NCBI RefSeq assembly: GCF_036346295.1
Contig: NZ_CP107819.1
Coordinates: 3,596,001 to 3,660,000, forward strand
Source: Streptomyces sp. NBC_00536
Lineage (GTDB): Bacteria > Actinomycetota > Actinomycetes > Streptomycetales > Streptomycetaceae
Reading direction: 5' to 3'
Length of the DNA stretch: 64,000 bases
In this document: positions 32,041 to 41,231 of the stretch, piece after piece
Layout of the letters: the number at the start of each line of letters is the position of its first letter
How positions within the stretch are numbered: position 1 is the stretch's first letter
Position numbers and translations under genes: made by a program
The notes under the pieces: generated by a model
The model's database searches: none
What the model was told of the DNA's origin: nothing
Seen by the model: only the letters and a program-made list of their open reading frames with translations

Positions 32041-32142
32041 CCCGCCGTCAACTCCTCCGGGAAGCACCCAATCGGACCTATAGGACCTACGGGGATCGTA
32101 TGCAGATATGAGGATGAACGCACCCGGACAGGAGGGCATCTT

Positions 32143-34104
32143 CTACGGAAGCTCGGGCGTCCCCACCGCCTTGCGGACCAGTTCCTCCGGACAGGGCGTC
32201 CCGCGCGGCAGCTGGTACTTCGCCGCCACCCGGTACTCCCCCGGCGCCGGGACCAGCAGCTCGGTCCACACGTCGCCCGAGTCGTCCGGCTCCGCCTTGA
32301 ACAGGCAGCCCGCCGTGTTCGCGTACTCCCTCGGCACCTTCCCGGCACCCTTGGGGGCGGCCGCGGACCGGGCCTTCGAGGTCTCCGTCTCCTGCGGCGG
32401 CGCGACCGGCTTGCCCGCCGCGTCGACCAGCCCCAGCCACGGCGAGTGGGGGATCCGTACCAGCACCCGGCCGGACTGCCGTACGTCGACCACCAGCTCG
32501 TCCGCACCCGCGCGGACCACCGTCGCCGGGCCGGAGACCAGCGCGGTCGGCCGGTCGACCTTGAAGAGCTGCCAGTTCGCGTCGCCCCACACCTGCTGGA
32601 GGTACGGCAGGCCCGCGCGGACCAGTTTCGCCTCGGCCTCGCCGCCGTTGTCTGGTTTGTCGGCGGGCAGCACCACATAGTGCACGGCCCAGCGCTCCAG
32701 CCAGGTCCGGTACGTCGTGGCGGTGAGGGTGTCGTCGTAGAAGACCGGGTTGCGTTCCAGGTCGGCCTGCCGGTTCCAGCCGCGCGCCAGGTTCACGTAC
32801 GAGGGGATGGCCGAGGATTCGCGGTGGCTGCTGACCGGGACGACCTCGACCCGGCCGCGGTCGGCGCCCGCCTTCTTCAGCTGGTCGATCAGCGGGGCCA
32901 GCTCGCGGTTCCAGGCGGCGACGGGGGTGGTGCGGACGATGTCCTGGACGCTGTTCGTGGTGATCCAGGCGGTCACGCCGACGATGGCGAGCACCAGCGC
33001 GTACCAGCGGCGGGAGCGCGGGAGGGCGTGCGGGAGGGCCGCGACCAGGACGGCGGCGGCGAAGAGCATGGCGAGGCGGGTGACGTTCGAGCCGATCTGC
33101 GAATCGATCGCCCAGGTCAGGAAGACGCCCAAGGCGTAGACGGCCGCGGCGATCCGGACCGTCTTCCACCGCTTCGGCACGAGGACCGCGACCAGCGCCC
33201 CGAACAGGAACGGCAGCCAGGCCGAACCCAGCCCCATCGGCTGCGTCCCGGAGAACGGGAACAGCCACGCCGACAGCCCGACCACGGCCACCGGGGGCAG
33301 CCCGATGGCGTACGCGCCCGGGCGCCGCCCGCTCAGGAACAGCGCGGCCGCGATCACCCCGAGGAAGAGCCCGGCCACCGGACTGGAGGCGGTCGCGAGG
33401 GCCGCCAGCACGGCCGCGACGGACGCCTTGGCCCAGCGCCGCTCCGACCATGCGCGGGGCCAGCAGAAGGCCGCGGCGACCGCGCCCAGCGCGAACATCA
33501 CCCCGAGCCCGAAGGTCACCCGGCCGGACACGGCGTTGCAGAACAGCCCGTACACCCCGGCGAGGGCGGGCCACAGCGGCTGCCGGACGGCGCCCCGGCA
33601 GCGGGTGAGGACCAGCGCGAGGAGGGCGGCGGAGACGGTCCCGGCGATCATCATCGTCGTGCGGACGCCGAGGACGTGCATGAGGTACGGCGAGACGACG
33701 CTGTAGGACACCGGGTGCATGCCGCCGTACCAGGCGAGGTTGTAGGCGGAGTCCGGGTGGCGGCCGACGAACTCGGCCCAGGCGTCCTGGGCGGCGAGGT
33801 CGCCCCCGCTGTTCGCGAAGCTGAAGAACCAGGCGACGTGGACGACCGCCGCGAGGGCGGTGGTCACGCCGATCGGGTGACGGTGACCGAAGGCGAGCGC
33901 GGCGCGGAGCCGGAGCCGGAGCCCGAGCCGGAGCGCGCGTCCGCGTGTGTGCGGGGGCGTGCGCGAGGGCGTGTGCGGAGGCGTGTGAGGGCCCGGATCC
34001 GGTCCGCCGGTCGGTATGCCGGTCTCCCCGGCGCCGCCCGTGGCATCGCCGGTGGCGTCGCCCTGCTGCCGCTCCTGCTGCCGGCCCTGCTCAGCGGTGG
34101 TCAC
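32143..34104 (-). CDS. Polytopic membrane protein, glycosyltransferase-C-like
   Basis: 653 aa from GTG 34104, which has GGGGAG with seven-base spacing (ATG 34122 is an alternative). A Pro/Arg-rich cytoplasmic N terminus is followed by about 12 hydrophobic segments between residues 75 and 415 (for example FLGVIAAALFLSG and TRLAMLFAAAVLVAALPHAL). A soluble C-terminal domain of about 230 residues has a carbohydrate-protein-like beta character (SGRVLVRIPHSPWLGLVDAA). The topology resembles GT-C or PMT-type enzymes that use lipid-linked sugars, with an early acidic loop (AQDAWAEFVGRH). The catalytic identity is not certain. It sits just downstream of a D,D-carboxypeptidase gene in the same orientation, consistent with an envelope role. 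Confidence 0.65.
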   Translation of the reverse strand: MTTAEQGRQQERQQGDATGDATGGAGETGIPTGGPDPGPHTPPHTPSRTPPHTRGRALRLGLRLRLRAALAFGHRHPIGVTTALAAVVHVAWFFSFANSGGDLAAQDAWAEFVGRHPDSAYNLAWYGGMHPVSYSVVSPYLMHVLGVRTTMMIAGTVSAALLALVLTRCRGAVRQPLWPALAGVYGLFCNAVSGRVTFGLGVMFALGAVAAAFCWPRAWSERRWAKASVAAVLAALATASSPVAGLFLGVIAAALFLSGRRPGAYAIGLPPVAVVGLSAWLFPFSGTQPMGLGSAWLPFLFGALVAVLVPKRWKTVRIAAAVYALGVFLTWAIDSQIGSNVTRLAMLFAAAVLVAALPHALPRSRRWYALVLAIVGVTAWITTNSVQDIVRTTPVAAWNRELAPLIDQLKKAGADRGRVEVVPVSSHRESSAIPSYVNLARGWNRQADLERNPVFYDDTLTATTYRTWLERWAVHYVVLPADKPDNGGEAEAKLVRAGLPYLQQVWGDANWQLFKVDRPTALVSGPATVVRAGADELVVDVRQSGRVLVRIPHSPWLGLVDAAGKPVAPPQETETSKARSAAAPKGAGKVPREYANTAGCLFKAEPDDSGDVWTELLVPAPGEYRVAAKYQLPRGTPCPEELVRKAVGTPELP

Positions 34105-34209
34105 TGCCGCACTCCCCAACATCCGTCCCGGTGCCAAGACGCGACCCGGCGCCCCGGGGTTGCCCGGGGCGCCGTGAGCCGGTCCCGCTCCTGTTTCGCG
34201 CTCCTGCTG

Positions 34210-37200
34210 TCAGCCGACGCGTGTCAGCTTGCTGCCGATGCCCGGCGCGGCCAGCTCGCGCTGCAGCGCCACCGGCACCTTCACCTGGCTGGCGCCCTCG
34301 CCGACGGTCAGCACTCCCACCTTGGTACCGGCCTTCGCCGTCCCCGGGATCTTCGTACCGCCGTCACTCAGCTTGACGGTGACCGTGAGCCCCGACCAGC
34401 CGACCGCCTGGACATCGGCGGTCGCGACGACCGGGGTGCGGCCGCCGAGCCCGTCGTCGACGTAGCCGACGACATCGCCCTTCTTCACGACCGTCGCGCC
34501 CTCAAGGGACTTCTGGGTCGCGATCATCAGCTGCTTGCTCGCCGCGATCACCGTGTCGATGATCGCCGGCTTGTGCTGGGCGAGGACGGCGCCGACGATC
34601 AGCTGGTTGGTGTTGCCGACCTTCTTCTGCGCGGCGAAGAGGAGGTTTCCGCCGGCCTTCGTCGTCGTACCGGTCTTGATGCCGAGCGAGTCGTTGTACG
34701 GGACCAGCCGGTTCCAGTTCGGCCACGTCTTGCCGGACGGGTCCACCCAGCTCGGCTTCCTCGTGATGTCGAGCAGCGCGTCCATCTCGACGAGCTTGAG
34801 ACCCAGCTTGACCTGGTCCTCGGCCGTGCTGACCGTGGTCGCGTCCAGACCCGAGGGGTCCGTGTACGTCGTGTTGGTCATGCCGAGGTCCTTGGCGGTG
34901 GCGTTCATCTTCGCGACGAACGCCTCCTGGCTGCCGGAATCCCAGCGGGCGAGGAGCCGCGCGATGTTGTTGGCCGAGGGGATCATGAGGGCCGCGATCG
35001 CGTCGTACTCCGAGATCTGCTGGCCCTCCTTGACCGTGTCGAGGGTGGATTCGTTGTCCGTGGAGTTGTTCTTCTTGCCCTCGGTCTCGGCCGTCTTGTC
35101 GATGTCGATCATCTTGCCCTTGTCCCCCTTCTTGAAGGGGTGGTCGCGCAGGATGATGTACGCCGTCATCGACTTGGTGACGCTCGCGATCGGTACGGGC
35201 TTCATCTCGCCGGACGAGCCGAGCGTGCCGAGGCCCGCCGCCGCCATGTACGCCTGGCCCTCGGTGGGCCAGGGCAGGGCGGGCTTGTCGCCCTCGAAGG
35301 CGAACGAGTTCTTCGCCGTCATCGTCAGCGTCGGCGCGGGCAGCGGGCGGAACAGCTGGACGATGCCCAGGATGACCGCCAGCAGCGCGAGCAGCGGGGC
35401 GTAGATCTTGACCCGGCGCACGGTGGTGCGCATCGGGCTGGGCGGCGGGGGCGGATTGTTCGTCAGCTCGGCGAGCATGTCGAGCGGGGGCCGCGGCGGC
35501 AGGGGCTGCTGCGTGGTCCGCTCGGAGCCGGAGTGGGTGACGGGGGGCGTGTGCGCCTTCGGCGCGGTGGGCGGGGTGGGCTTGGCCTCCGCCTTGGACT
35601 GGCCCTGGGGCTCCGCCTTGGCGGGTGCGCCCGCGCCCTCGCCGCGCAGCGGTACGAAGGTACTGGCCCGCTCGGCCCCCGCCTTGGCGCCCGCCGCCGG
35701 GCCCTGCTTGGGATCCACCTTGGGCCACTGCTTGGGGTCCGCCTGGGTGCCCTGCTGGGAATCCGCCTTGGGGGCCTGCTTGGGGCCCGCCTGGGCGCCT
35801 GCCGGGGTGCCCGGCCTGGCGCCTGCCGGGGTGCCCGGCTTGGCGTCCGCCTGGGTGCTCGGCTTGGCGTCCGCCTTGGAGCCCCGCTCGGGGTCCGCCT
35901 TGGGGCCTCGCTCGGGGTCCGGCTTGGGGCCTCGCTCGAAGTCCGCCTTGGGGGCCTGCCTGGCGTCCGCCTGAGTGCCCCGCTCGGGGTCCGGCTTGGG
36001 GCCTGCCGGGCCGCCGGAGCCGGTGGTCCGGCCCGTGGCCTCCGCCGGACCGGCGTCCGGGCGCACGGCCCGGAACACGGCCGTGCGCTCACTGTCGGAC
36101 GGCTCCGAAGCCTTGGCCTTGCCGGCGGGCTTGGCCTCGGGCTTCGCCTCCGGCTTGGTCTCGGCCTTCGGCTCAGGCTTCGGCTCGGGCTTGACCGCAG
36201 GCTTCGGCTCGGGCTTGACCGCAGGCTTCGCCTCCGGCTTGGCCTCGGGCTTCGCCAACTCGCCGGAGCCCTGGGCATCCGTGCGGACCGCCCGGAACAC
36301 CGCCGTGCGCTCACTGCCGGACGGCTCCGAAGCCTTGGCCTTGCCCGCGGGCTTCGGCTCGGGCTCGGCCTTCGGCTTGGCCTCCGCCGCGCCGTCGGAG
36401 CCCTTCGCATCCGGGCGGACCGCCCGGAACACGGCCGTGCGCTCACTGTCGGACGGCTCCGAAGCCTTGGCCTTGCCCGCGGGCTTGGCCTCCGGCTTCG
36501 CCTCGGCCTCAGGCTCGGGCTTCGGCTTGGCCGCCCCGCTGGAGCCCTTGGCGTCCGCCGGGCCGGGACGCGCGGGCGCGTCAGCGCCCTTGGCATCCTG
36601 GCGAACCGCCCGGAACACAGCCGTGCGCTCGTTGTCGGCCGGAGCCTTGGCCTCGGGCTCGACGACCTCGGCCTCGGGCTTGGCCTTCGCCTCCGGCTTC
36701 GCCTCGGGCTCGGGCTTCGGCTCGGCCGTGCTGCCGGAGCCCTTGGCCTCCGCCGGGCCGGGGCGCGCGGGCGCGTCAGCGCCCTTGGCCGCGCCGTCGG
36801 AGCCCTTCGCGTCCGGGCGGACCGCGCGGAACACCGCGGTGCGCTCGCTGTCCGCCGCCGCCGAGGCCTTGGCCTCGGGGGCCGTGGACGGCGCCGGGAG
36901 GCGGGGGTCGGGGCGCGAAGCGGAATCCTTCTTCGCGGAGCCGCCACCGGTGCCGGGGTTGCGGCGGAAGGCCTCGAACACCGTGGTCTTCTCATCCGCC
37001 GGAGCGGGGTCCGCGGCGCCGGCGGAATCCTTGACGGGCATGCGGAACACCGACGTGCGCTCGGGGTCGGACCCTTCGGACGGCGAAGCGGAATCCTTCG
37101 CCGCGACCCGGTCGGCCTCCTTGGCTGGGGTCGGCGACGGCTCAACAGAACCCTCGTCAGCCACGCCAGCCACGTCGTCCGACGCCGAAGCGGAATCCTT

Positions 37201-37449
37201 GTCACCATCCGACAGGGAGCCCGTACCGACGGCATCCGGCTCGGAACCCTCAGGCTCGGCCTCCGGCTCGTCCGCCTTCGCCACCCACGCCGCAACCGCG
37301 GCGCGCAGGGGATCGTCCTTCCCCTCGGGGGCGGCCTCGGCGGCCTCCGGATCCCGGGGGCGGAACACCGACAGGCGAGGGTCGGACTCCGCCGCCCCCG
37401 GCGCACCCGCGCCTTGCTTTACCGACTTGTCGGGGGACTCGCCCGCCAC
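34210..37449 (-). CDS. D-alanyl-D-alanine carboxypeptidase (S11) with a very long repetitive cytoplasmic N terminus
   Basis: 1,079 aa from GTG 37449 (GAGGAGG upstream; start VAGESPDKSVKQ). Residues 1-690 are low-complexity, rich in Lys, Ala, Pro, Glu and Asp, and carry eight or nine copies of a motif close to ERTAVFRAVR, between PKPEAKPEAK-type tracts. A membrane helix follows at about 700-720 (IYAPLLALLAVILGIVQLF). The extracytoplasmic S11 domain has S756-x-x-K759 (IASVTKSM), S825-x-N827 (PSANNIA) and K925-T-G (IKTGTTT), so it should trim D-Ala from peptidoglycan stem peptides. Typical homologues have a much shorter tail. The TAVF-like motifs look like Ser/Thr kinase or FHA-domain targets (inference). 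Confidence 0.92.
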   Translation of the reverse strand: MAGESPDKSVKQGAGAPGAAESDPRLSVFRPRDPEAAEAAPEGKDDPLRAAVAAWVAKADEPEAEPEGSEPDAVGTGSLSDGDKDSASASDDVAGVADEGSVEPSPTPAKEADRVAAKDSASPSEGSDPERTSVFRMPVKDSAGAADPAPADEKTTVFEAFRRNPGTGGGSAKKDSASRPDPRLPAPSTAPEAKASAAADSERTAVFRAVRPDAKGSDGAAKGADAPARPGPAEAKGSGSTAEPKPEPEAKPEAKAKPEAEVVEPEAKAPADNERTAVFRAVRQDAKGADAPARPGPADAKGSSGAAKPKPEPEAEAKPEAKPAGKAKASEPSDSERTAVFRAVRPDAKGSDGAAEAKPKAEPEPKPAGKAKASEPSGSERTAVFRAVRTDAQGSGELAKPEAKPEAKPAVKPEPKPAVKPEPKPEPKAETKPEAKPEAKPAGKAKASEPSDSERTAVFRAVRPDAGPAEATGRTTGSGGPAGPKPDPERGTQADARQAPKADFERGPKPDPERGPKADPERGSKADAKPSTQADAKPGTPAGARPGTPAGAQAGPKQAPKADSQQGTQADPKQWPKVDPKQGPAAGAKAGAERASTFVPLRGEGAGAPAKAEPQGQSKAEAKPTPPTAPKAHTPPVTHSGSERTTQQPLPPRPPLDMLAELTNNPPPPPSPMRTTVRRVKIYAPLLALLAVILGIVQLFRPLPAPTLTMTAKNSFAFEGDKPALPWPTEGQAYMAAAGLGTLGSSGEMKPVPIASVTKSMTAYIILRDHPFKKGDKGKMIDIDKTAETEGKKNNSTDNESTLDTVKEGQQISEYDAIAALMIPSANNIARLLARWDSGSQEAFVAKMNATAKDLGMTNTTYTDPSGLDATTVSTAEDQVKLGLKLVEMDALLDITRKPSWVDPSGKTWPNWNRLVPYNDSLGIKTGTTTKAGGNLLFAAQKKVGNTNQLIVGAVLAQHKPAIIDTVIAASKQLMIATQKSLEGATVVKKGDVVGYVDDGLGGRTPVVATADVQAVGWSGLTVTVKLSDGGTKIPGTAKAGTKVGVLTVGEGASQVKVPVALQRELAAPGIGSKLTRVG

Positions 37450-37647
37450 CAGTTCCTCCTCGATCGACGTCCGGCCGCTGTCCGGACCGCTGTCCGAACC
37501 GTCTAACAGTGTCCCGTCTAGGGGGCATCGCCCCCGCGCTAGACGAGAACGACATACTTGCCGGTTCCCACACAAACCGACCAGGCACTCTCGACAGATG
37601 AATGTGAGAGGGGTCACCCTGTCACTCATCCACGCGGGGAGGCATGG

Positions 37648-38394
37648 ATGGGCAGGAGCCGCAGAACAATTCCGGAGGAGCTTCTGCTGCTCGCTTTGGA
37701 CCCGGCAACGGGAACCACGGCGCAGCCGCAGTCGCTCGACCTCGGCCTGGCCGGGGCACAGCTAGTGGAGCTGGCTCTGGCAGGACGGATAGCCCCAGAC
37801 GGGGATCGTATCGCCGTGGTGATGCCACGGCCGACAGGAGATCCGACCCTGGACTCCGCACTGGAACTGCTGCGCCGTCGCGGCAGCCCGGTTCGGGCAG
37901 TCCACTGGATCGGCGGACCCCGACTGGGGCTCCGCCAGGTTTACCTCGCTCACCTGGAGCGTTGCGGCATGGTCCATGCCGTCGCGGGCCAGATGTGCGG
38001 GGTGCTGCCGACGACTCGCTACCAGGCGACCGACACGGCAATCAGCCGGGAGATCCGTGCCCGGCTGGACAGTGCGATCCGCACCGGTGTACCGCCGGAC
38101 CCGCGGACCGCGGCGCTCGCCGCCCTGGCCCACGCGGTCGGACTCGGCAAGCACCTTTACCCCGGCAACGAGGGGCGTTCGTCCAGGTCCCGCCTGCGGG
38201 ACCTGATTCGGCACGACCCCATGGGCGGCCTCGTGGCACACGCCGTGATGGACGTTCAGAACGGTGTGGCCGCACAGCCGCGCCGCGACCGTGCTCCGGC
38301 ACCGGCTTCGCCGCCGTCCGCCCGCGCGACGGCTACCAGCGTTCCGCTGCAGCCGCGCCGCACGGGTGCGATGGCCCGCGCCGCCGCACACTGA
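37648..38394 (+). CDS. GPP34 (GOLPH3-like) family phosphoprotein
   Basis: 248 aa from ATG 37648, preceded by GGGGAGG; the frame opens to 37558. The helical GPP34 fold is indicated by TIPEELLLLALDPATGTT at the N terminus, LAGAQLVELALAGRIAPDGD and the later TAALAALAHAVGLGKHLYPG. Eukaryotic GOLPH3 binds phosphatidylinositol-4-phosphate; bacterial members are common in Streptomyces and have no settled function. It is divergent from the carboxypeptidase gene. The basic C-terminal 40 residues are disordered. Confidence 0.88.
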   Translation: MGRSRRTIPEELLLLALDPATGTTAQPQSLDLGLAGAQLVELALAGRIAPDGDRIAVVMPRPTGDPTLDSALELLRRRGSPVRAVHWIGGPRLGLRQVYLAHLERCGMVHAVAGQMCGVLPTTRYQATDTAISREIRARLDSAIRTGVPPDPRTAALAALAHAVGLGKHLYPGNEGRSSRSRLRDLIRHDPMGGLVAHAVMDVQNGVAAQPRRDRAPAPASPPSARATATSVPLQPRRTGAMARAAAH

Positions 38395-38540
38395 TCCACC
38401 GCGTCACCGTTCCACCGTCCCAGCGCGTGACCGTACGACCGTATGACCGCTTCACCGCACCACCGACTACACCCCACCGCACGACGAACGCCATGGCCGC
38501 GACCGGCGTCCCCCCAGGACCCGGTCCGGACACCGCCAGC

Positions 38541-38583
38541 GCGCGGGGTGGCGGGCCGGTCCACCGGCCCCGCCACCCCGCGC
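38541..38583 (+). terminator. Long hairpin between the GPP34 and XRE genes
   Basis: GCGCGGGGTGGCGGGCCGGT (38541-38560) pairs with 38563-38583 over 20 bp with one bulged C and a two-base loop. The rest of the 377-bp spacer (38395-38771) has an irregular run of octamers ending in ACCG (38396-38465) and an A/G-rich leader (about 38720-38760) before the next gene; no other gene is seen. Confidence 0.8.
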
Positions 38584-38771
38584 GTCTGCGTTGCGCCGGA
38601 CGCACGCCCGGCAGCCCGGTTTCCCGTTTCCCGCACGTCTGTTTCCCGGGTCCAGCGGAACCGTTCCGGCCCGTTCCCCAGCGGGGTCGCGCCCTTCGAT
38701 GGCAGTCTGCTCATCATCAGACACGCAGAGAGACAGTAAGCAAACAGCAAGCAAGCGGAGGTGCCGTACCC

Positions 38772-39656
38772 GTGGCGTCCAATGTCAACCCCACCGTCCG
38801 ACGCCGCCGATTGGGCATGGAGCTGCGCAAGCTCCGTGAGGACAAAGGCATGACGGCCGAGCAGGTCGCCGAACGTCTGCTCGTATCCCAGTCCAAGATC
38901 AGCCGCCTTGAGAACGGCCGCCGTTCCATCAGCCAGCGCGACGTCCGCGACCTGTGCGACGTCTACGAGGTCGAGGACCGCCGGCTCGTCGACTCCCTGA
39001 TGCAGATGGCCAAGGACTCCCGCCAGCAGGGCTGGTGGCACGCCTTCGGCGACATCCCCTACAGCGTCTACATCGGCCTGGAGACGGACGCGGCCAGCCT
39101 GCGCACGTACGAGCCCCAGGTGGTCCCGGGGCTGCTGCAGACCCCGGAGTACGCTCAGGCCCTGATCCGCGGCGCACTGCCCGAGACCGCGCCCGTCGAC
39201 ATCGAGAAGCGCGTACAGGTGCGGATGCACCGCCAGAAGCGGCTCTCGGAGACCGACAACAGCAATGCCGACGTCGGCCCGCTGCGGCTGTGGGCCGTCA
39301 TCGACGAGGCCGCCCTGCGCCGCCGGGTGGGCGACGGGCAGTTGATGGTCCGGCAGCTGGAGTACTTGATAGAGCAGTCGGAACAGCCGTACGTCACCGT
39401 CCAGGTGATGCCGTTCTCGATGGGCGCGCACCCCGGCGTGAACGGCCAGTACGCCATTCTGGAATTCCCGGACGCCTCCGACTCCACGGTCGTGTACATC
39501 GAGGGCGTCACGAGCGATTTGTACCTGGAGAAGGCGAATGACGTTCAGAAGTACAGCGTGATGTACGAGCACCTGCGCGCCCAGGCCCTCAATGTGGACC
39601 AGACGCGGGAGTTCATCTCCGACATCATCAACGACCACGCGGGCAAGCGACGGTAA
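38772..39656 (+). CDS. XRE regulator with DUF5753 (Scr1/WhiJ type)
   Basis: 294 aa from GTG 38772 (GGAGG upstream; start VASNVNPTVRRRRLGMELRK). Residues 10-70 form the XRE domain (EDKGMTAEQVAERLLVSQSK then ISRLENGRRSISQRDV). Residues about 100-285 are DUF5753 (VVPGLLQTPEYAQALIRGAL; VGDGQLMVRQLEYLIEQSEQ; VQVMPFSMGAHPGVNGQYAI). This is the large WhiJ/AbaA-type family of Streptomyces developmental regulators. It is followed after 200 bp by a DUF397 gene, the usual partner, which behaves as a small modulator or toxin-like protein in this family. Confidence 0.92.
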   Translation: MASNVNPTVRRRRLGMELRKLREDKGMTAEQVAERLLVSQSKISRLENGRRSISQRDVRDLCDVYEVEDRRLVDSLMQMAKDSRQQGWWHAFGDIPYSVYIGLETDAASLRTYEPQVVPGLLQTPEYAQALIRGALPETAPVDIEKRVQVRMHRQKRLSETDNSNADVGPLRLWAVIDEAALRRRVGDGQLMVRQLEYLIEQSEQPYVTVQVMPFSMGAHPGVNGQYAILEFPDASDSTVVYIEGVTSDLYLEKANDVQKYSVMYEHLRAQALNVDQTREFISDIINDHAGKRR

Positions 39657-39858
39657 AAGTGGAGAAATCCGGGCAGGTGGCGGAGGGCGCCGGTACGGTA
39701 CACCGCCACCGCCCGGCCATGGAAGACCTGGCCTGAATATGCCATCCGGACGGGTGAATGACCACTTCACCCGTCGGGCGGTGCCGGTAGCGTCGATCAC
39801 GTCAGCCAGGAAATGGGTTGACGCCAATTCGGAACGACTCGCTGAACCGGAGAAAAAC

Positions 39859-40071
39859 ATGGCTATTCGACTGGGCGCCACGGAAAACTGGACGAAGTCC
39901 TCGTACTCCGGCGGCAACGGTGCGTGCGTCGAAGTCAAGTCCCCCGTCACCGAGGCCATCGCGGTCCGCGACTCGAAGGTGCAGGACGGTCCGTCCATCG
40001 CCTTCGCGCCGGGTTCCTGGACCTCGTTCGTCACCGAGGTCAACGAAGGCCGGCTGGGACAGCTCGTCTGA
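39859..40071 (+). CDS. DUF397 protein, partner of the XRE/DUF5753 regulator
   Basis: 70 aa from ATG 39859, with an A-rich GAGAAAAAC upstream. The typical DUF397 sequence is present: WTKSSYSGGNGACVEV near the start, IAVRDSKVQDGP in the middle and SWTSFVTEVNEGRL at the end. DUF397 proteins are encoded beside XRE/DUF5753 regulators throughout Streptomyces and are thought to interact with them. It lies alone, 200 bp after the regulator, so it may have its own promoter. Confidence 0.93.
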   Translation: MAIRLGATENWTKSSYSGGNGACVEVKSPVTEAIAVRDSKVQDGPSIAFAPGSWTSFVTEVNEGRLGQLV

Positions 40072-40122
40072 GCATCACGACGAGCCCCCCGACCGACCTG
40101 CCCGCACCGCAGGCAGCACAGG

Positions 40123-40173
40123 CACCACCCGCAGTACATGCACCACAAGCACCACAAGCACCACCCGCAGTAC
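40123..40173. repeat. Short direct repeat cluster
   Basis: CACCACCCGCAGTAC occurs at 40123-40137 and again at 40159-40173; between them lie two copies of CACCACAAG. Non-coding, in the spacer after the DUF397 gene. Confidence 0.7.
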
Positions 40174-40179
40174 TGACTG

Positions 40180-40220
40180 GAGCCCTCTCGACTGGCCCGC
40201 CGTCCCGGCCGAGGGGGCTC
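40180..40220 (+). terminator. Hairpin between DUF397 and a convergent gene
   Basis: GAGCCCTCTCG pairs with CGAGGGGGCTC over 11 bp with one G-T pair and a 19-base loop. It is a likely bidirectional terminator for the convergent genes. Confidence 0.6.
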
Positions 40221-40255
40221 GGCCATGCCCGCCGCGGACCGGCGTGACGGGCCTC

Positions 40256-41104
40256 CTACCGGAGCTGGTCGACGTACCGGTCCGTCCCCGGCACGGTCGG
40301 GACGAACGGCGCCACCAGCTCCACGCGCCCGCCCAGACCCGCCGCCGCGACCTCCGCGTCGAGCCCCTGGAAGCGGTCCCAGCAGGTGCGCGGGTCGGCC
40401 TCCAGGAACCAGAGCAGCGTCAGCCGGGTGTCGACCCCCTCGACCTGCTTGACGTAGGTCATCCGGTCGCCCGGCAGCGGGGTCGGCCGGAAGACCGTGA
40501 CCATCGCGGCCGGTGAGCCGTGGAGCCGCTGCGGCAGGTGCCGCGAGCGCAGCCACTCCAGCAGCTCCGCCCGCCGCTCGGGGCCCTCCGCGTCGATGAC
40601 CTGGAGGACGAGCCCGGCGTACGGGTGGTCCATCGCGTGGTAGTCCCGGGGTCCGGCGGCACCGTCGCGGTAGACGGTCGCCTCGTGGTCCTGGAAGGCG
40701 GTGAAGACGTGCGTGCGGTCCTGGTAGACGCGGCCGTCGCGGTTCAGCCGCTTGTTGATGCCGACGGTCCACTTCATGTGCTCGTCGTAGCGGCCCTCCG
40801 TCACCCAGTACGTCGAGAGGTAGCACCCGGCGGTGACCGGCTGGGCGACGGCCGACTTCTCCGGGTAGCGCAGCTCCTGGAGTTCGCGGGTGGCGACCCA
40901 GCGGCGCCCGGCGAACATCCACGGCATGGCCATGGCCCCGGCGTAGTAGTGGTCGTCCTCGTACCAGCGGTTGTACGCGAACTCGTGGCCCGGGTGCGGT
41001 TCGACCATGGTGATGAGCGCGTGGCCGGGGTGCACCCCGTACGGCCCGACGGACGCGAGCGCGGCGTAATCGTCGGGCCGGGTGTCCTGCGATTCTCTCG
41101 TCAT
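40256..41104 (-). CDS. Unknown 282-aa protein, probably of ferredoxin-like (dimeric alpha-beta barrel) fold
   Basis: Starts at ATG 41104. Soluble, with no signal or membrane segment. Two related halves seem to be present, each with a strand-helix pattern: EPHPGHEFAYNRWYEDDHYY near the start and GDRMTYVKQVEGVDTRLTLL near the end. The first resembles dimeric alpha-beta barrel proteins (EthD-like, with a W-Y-E-D-x-H-Y motif). The middle is rich in His, Asp and Tyr. The gene stands alone, divergent from an aminotransferase gene across about 130 bp. The family is not recognised with confidence. Confidence 0.6.
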   Translation of the reverse strand: MTRESQDTRPDDYAALASVGPYGVHPGHALITMVEPHPGHEFAYNRWYEDDHYYAGAMAMPWMFAGRRWVATRELQELRYPEKSAVAQPVTAGCYLSTYWVTEGRYDEHMKWTVGINKRLNRDGRVYQDRTHVFTAFQDHEATVYRDGAAGPRDYHAMDHPYAGLVLQVIDAEGPERRAELLEWLRSRHLPQRLHGSPAAMVTVFRPTPLPGDRMTYVKQVEGVDTRLTLLWFLEADPRTCWDRFQGLDAEVAAAGLGGRVELVAPFVPTVPGTDRYVDQLR

Positions 41105-41231
41105 GGGACCGGTCTAGCTGATGATTCGTCAGATGGGGAGTGGCAGGAGCCTGTTCAGCCCGTGGACAGGTGGGTGCCCTATGCACCTTCCGCGGTTACG
41201 CTGCGCCCAACCGCCTCCCCAAGGAGTCCCC

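Noticed and set aside
31735-37506. A 1,923-codon open frame on the plus strand
   Set aside because: It is antisense to the sortase operon, the membrane protein and the repetitive carboxypeptidase; it is Arg/Leu/Gly-rich, typical of the mirror frame of GC-rich repeats, and has no domain.
40123-40173. CACCAC-rich repeats considered as a CRISPR or regulatory array
   Set aside because: Too short and irregular; no spacer structure.
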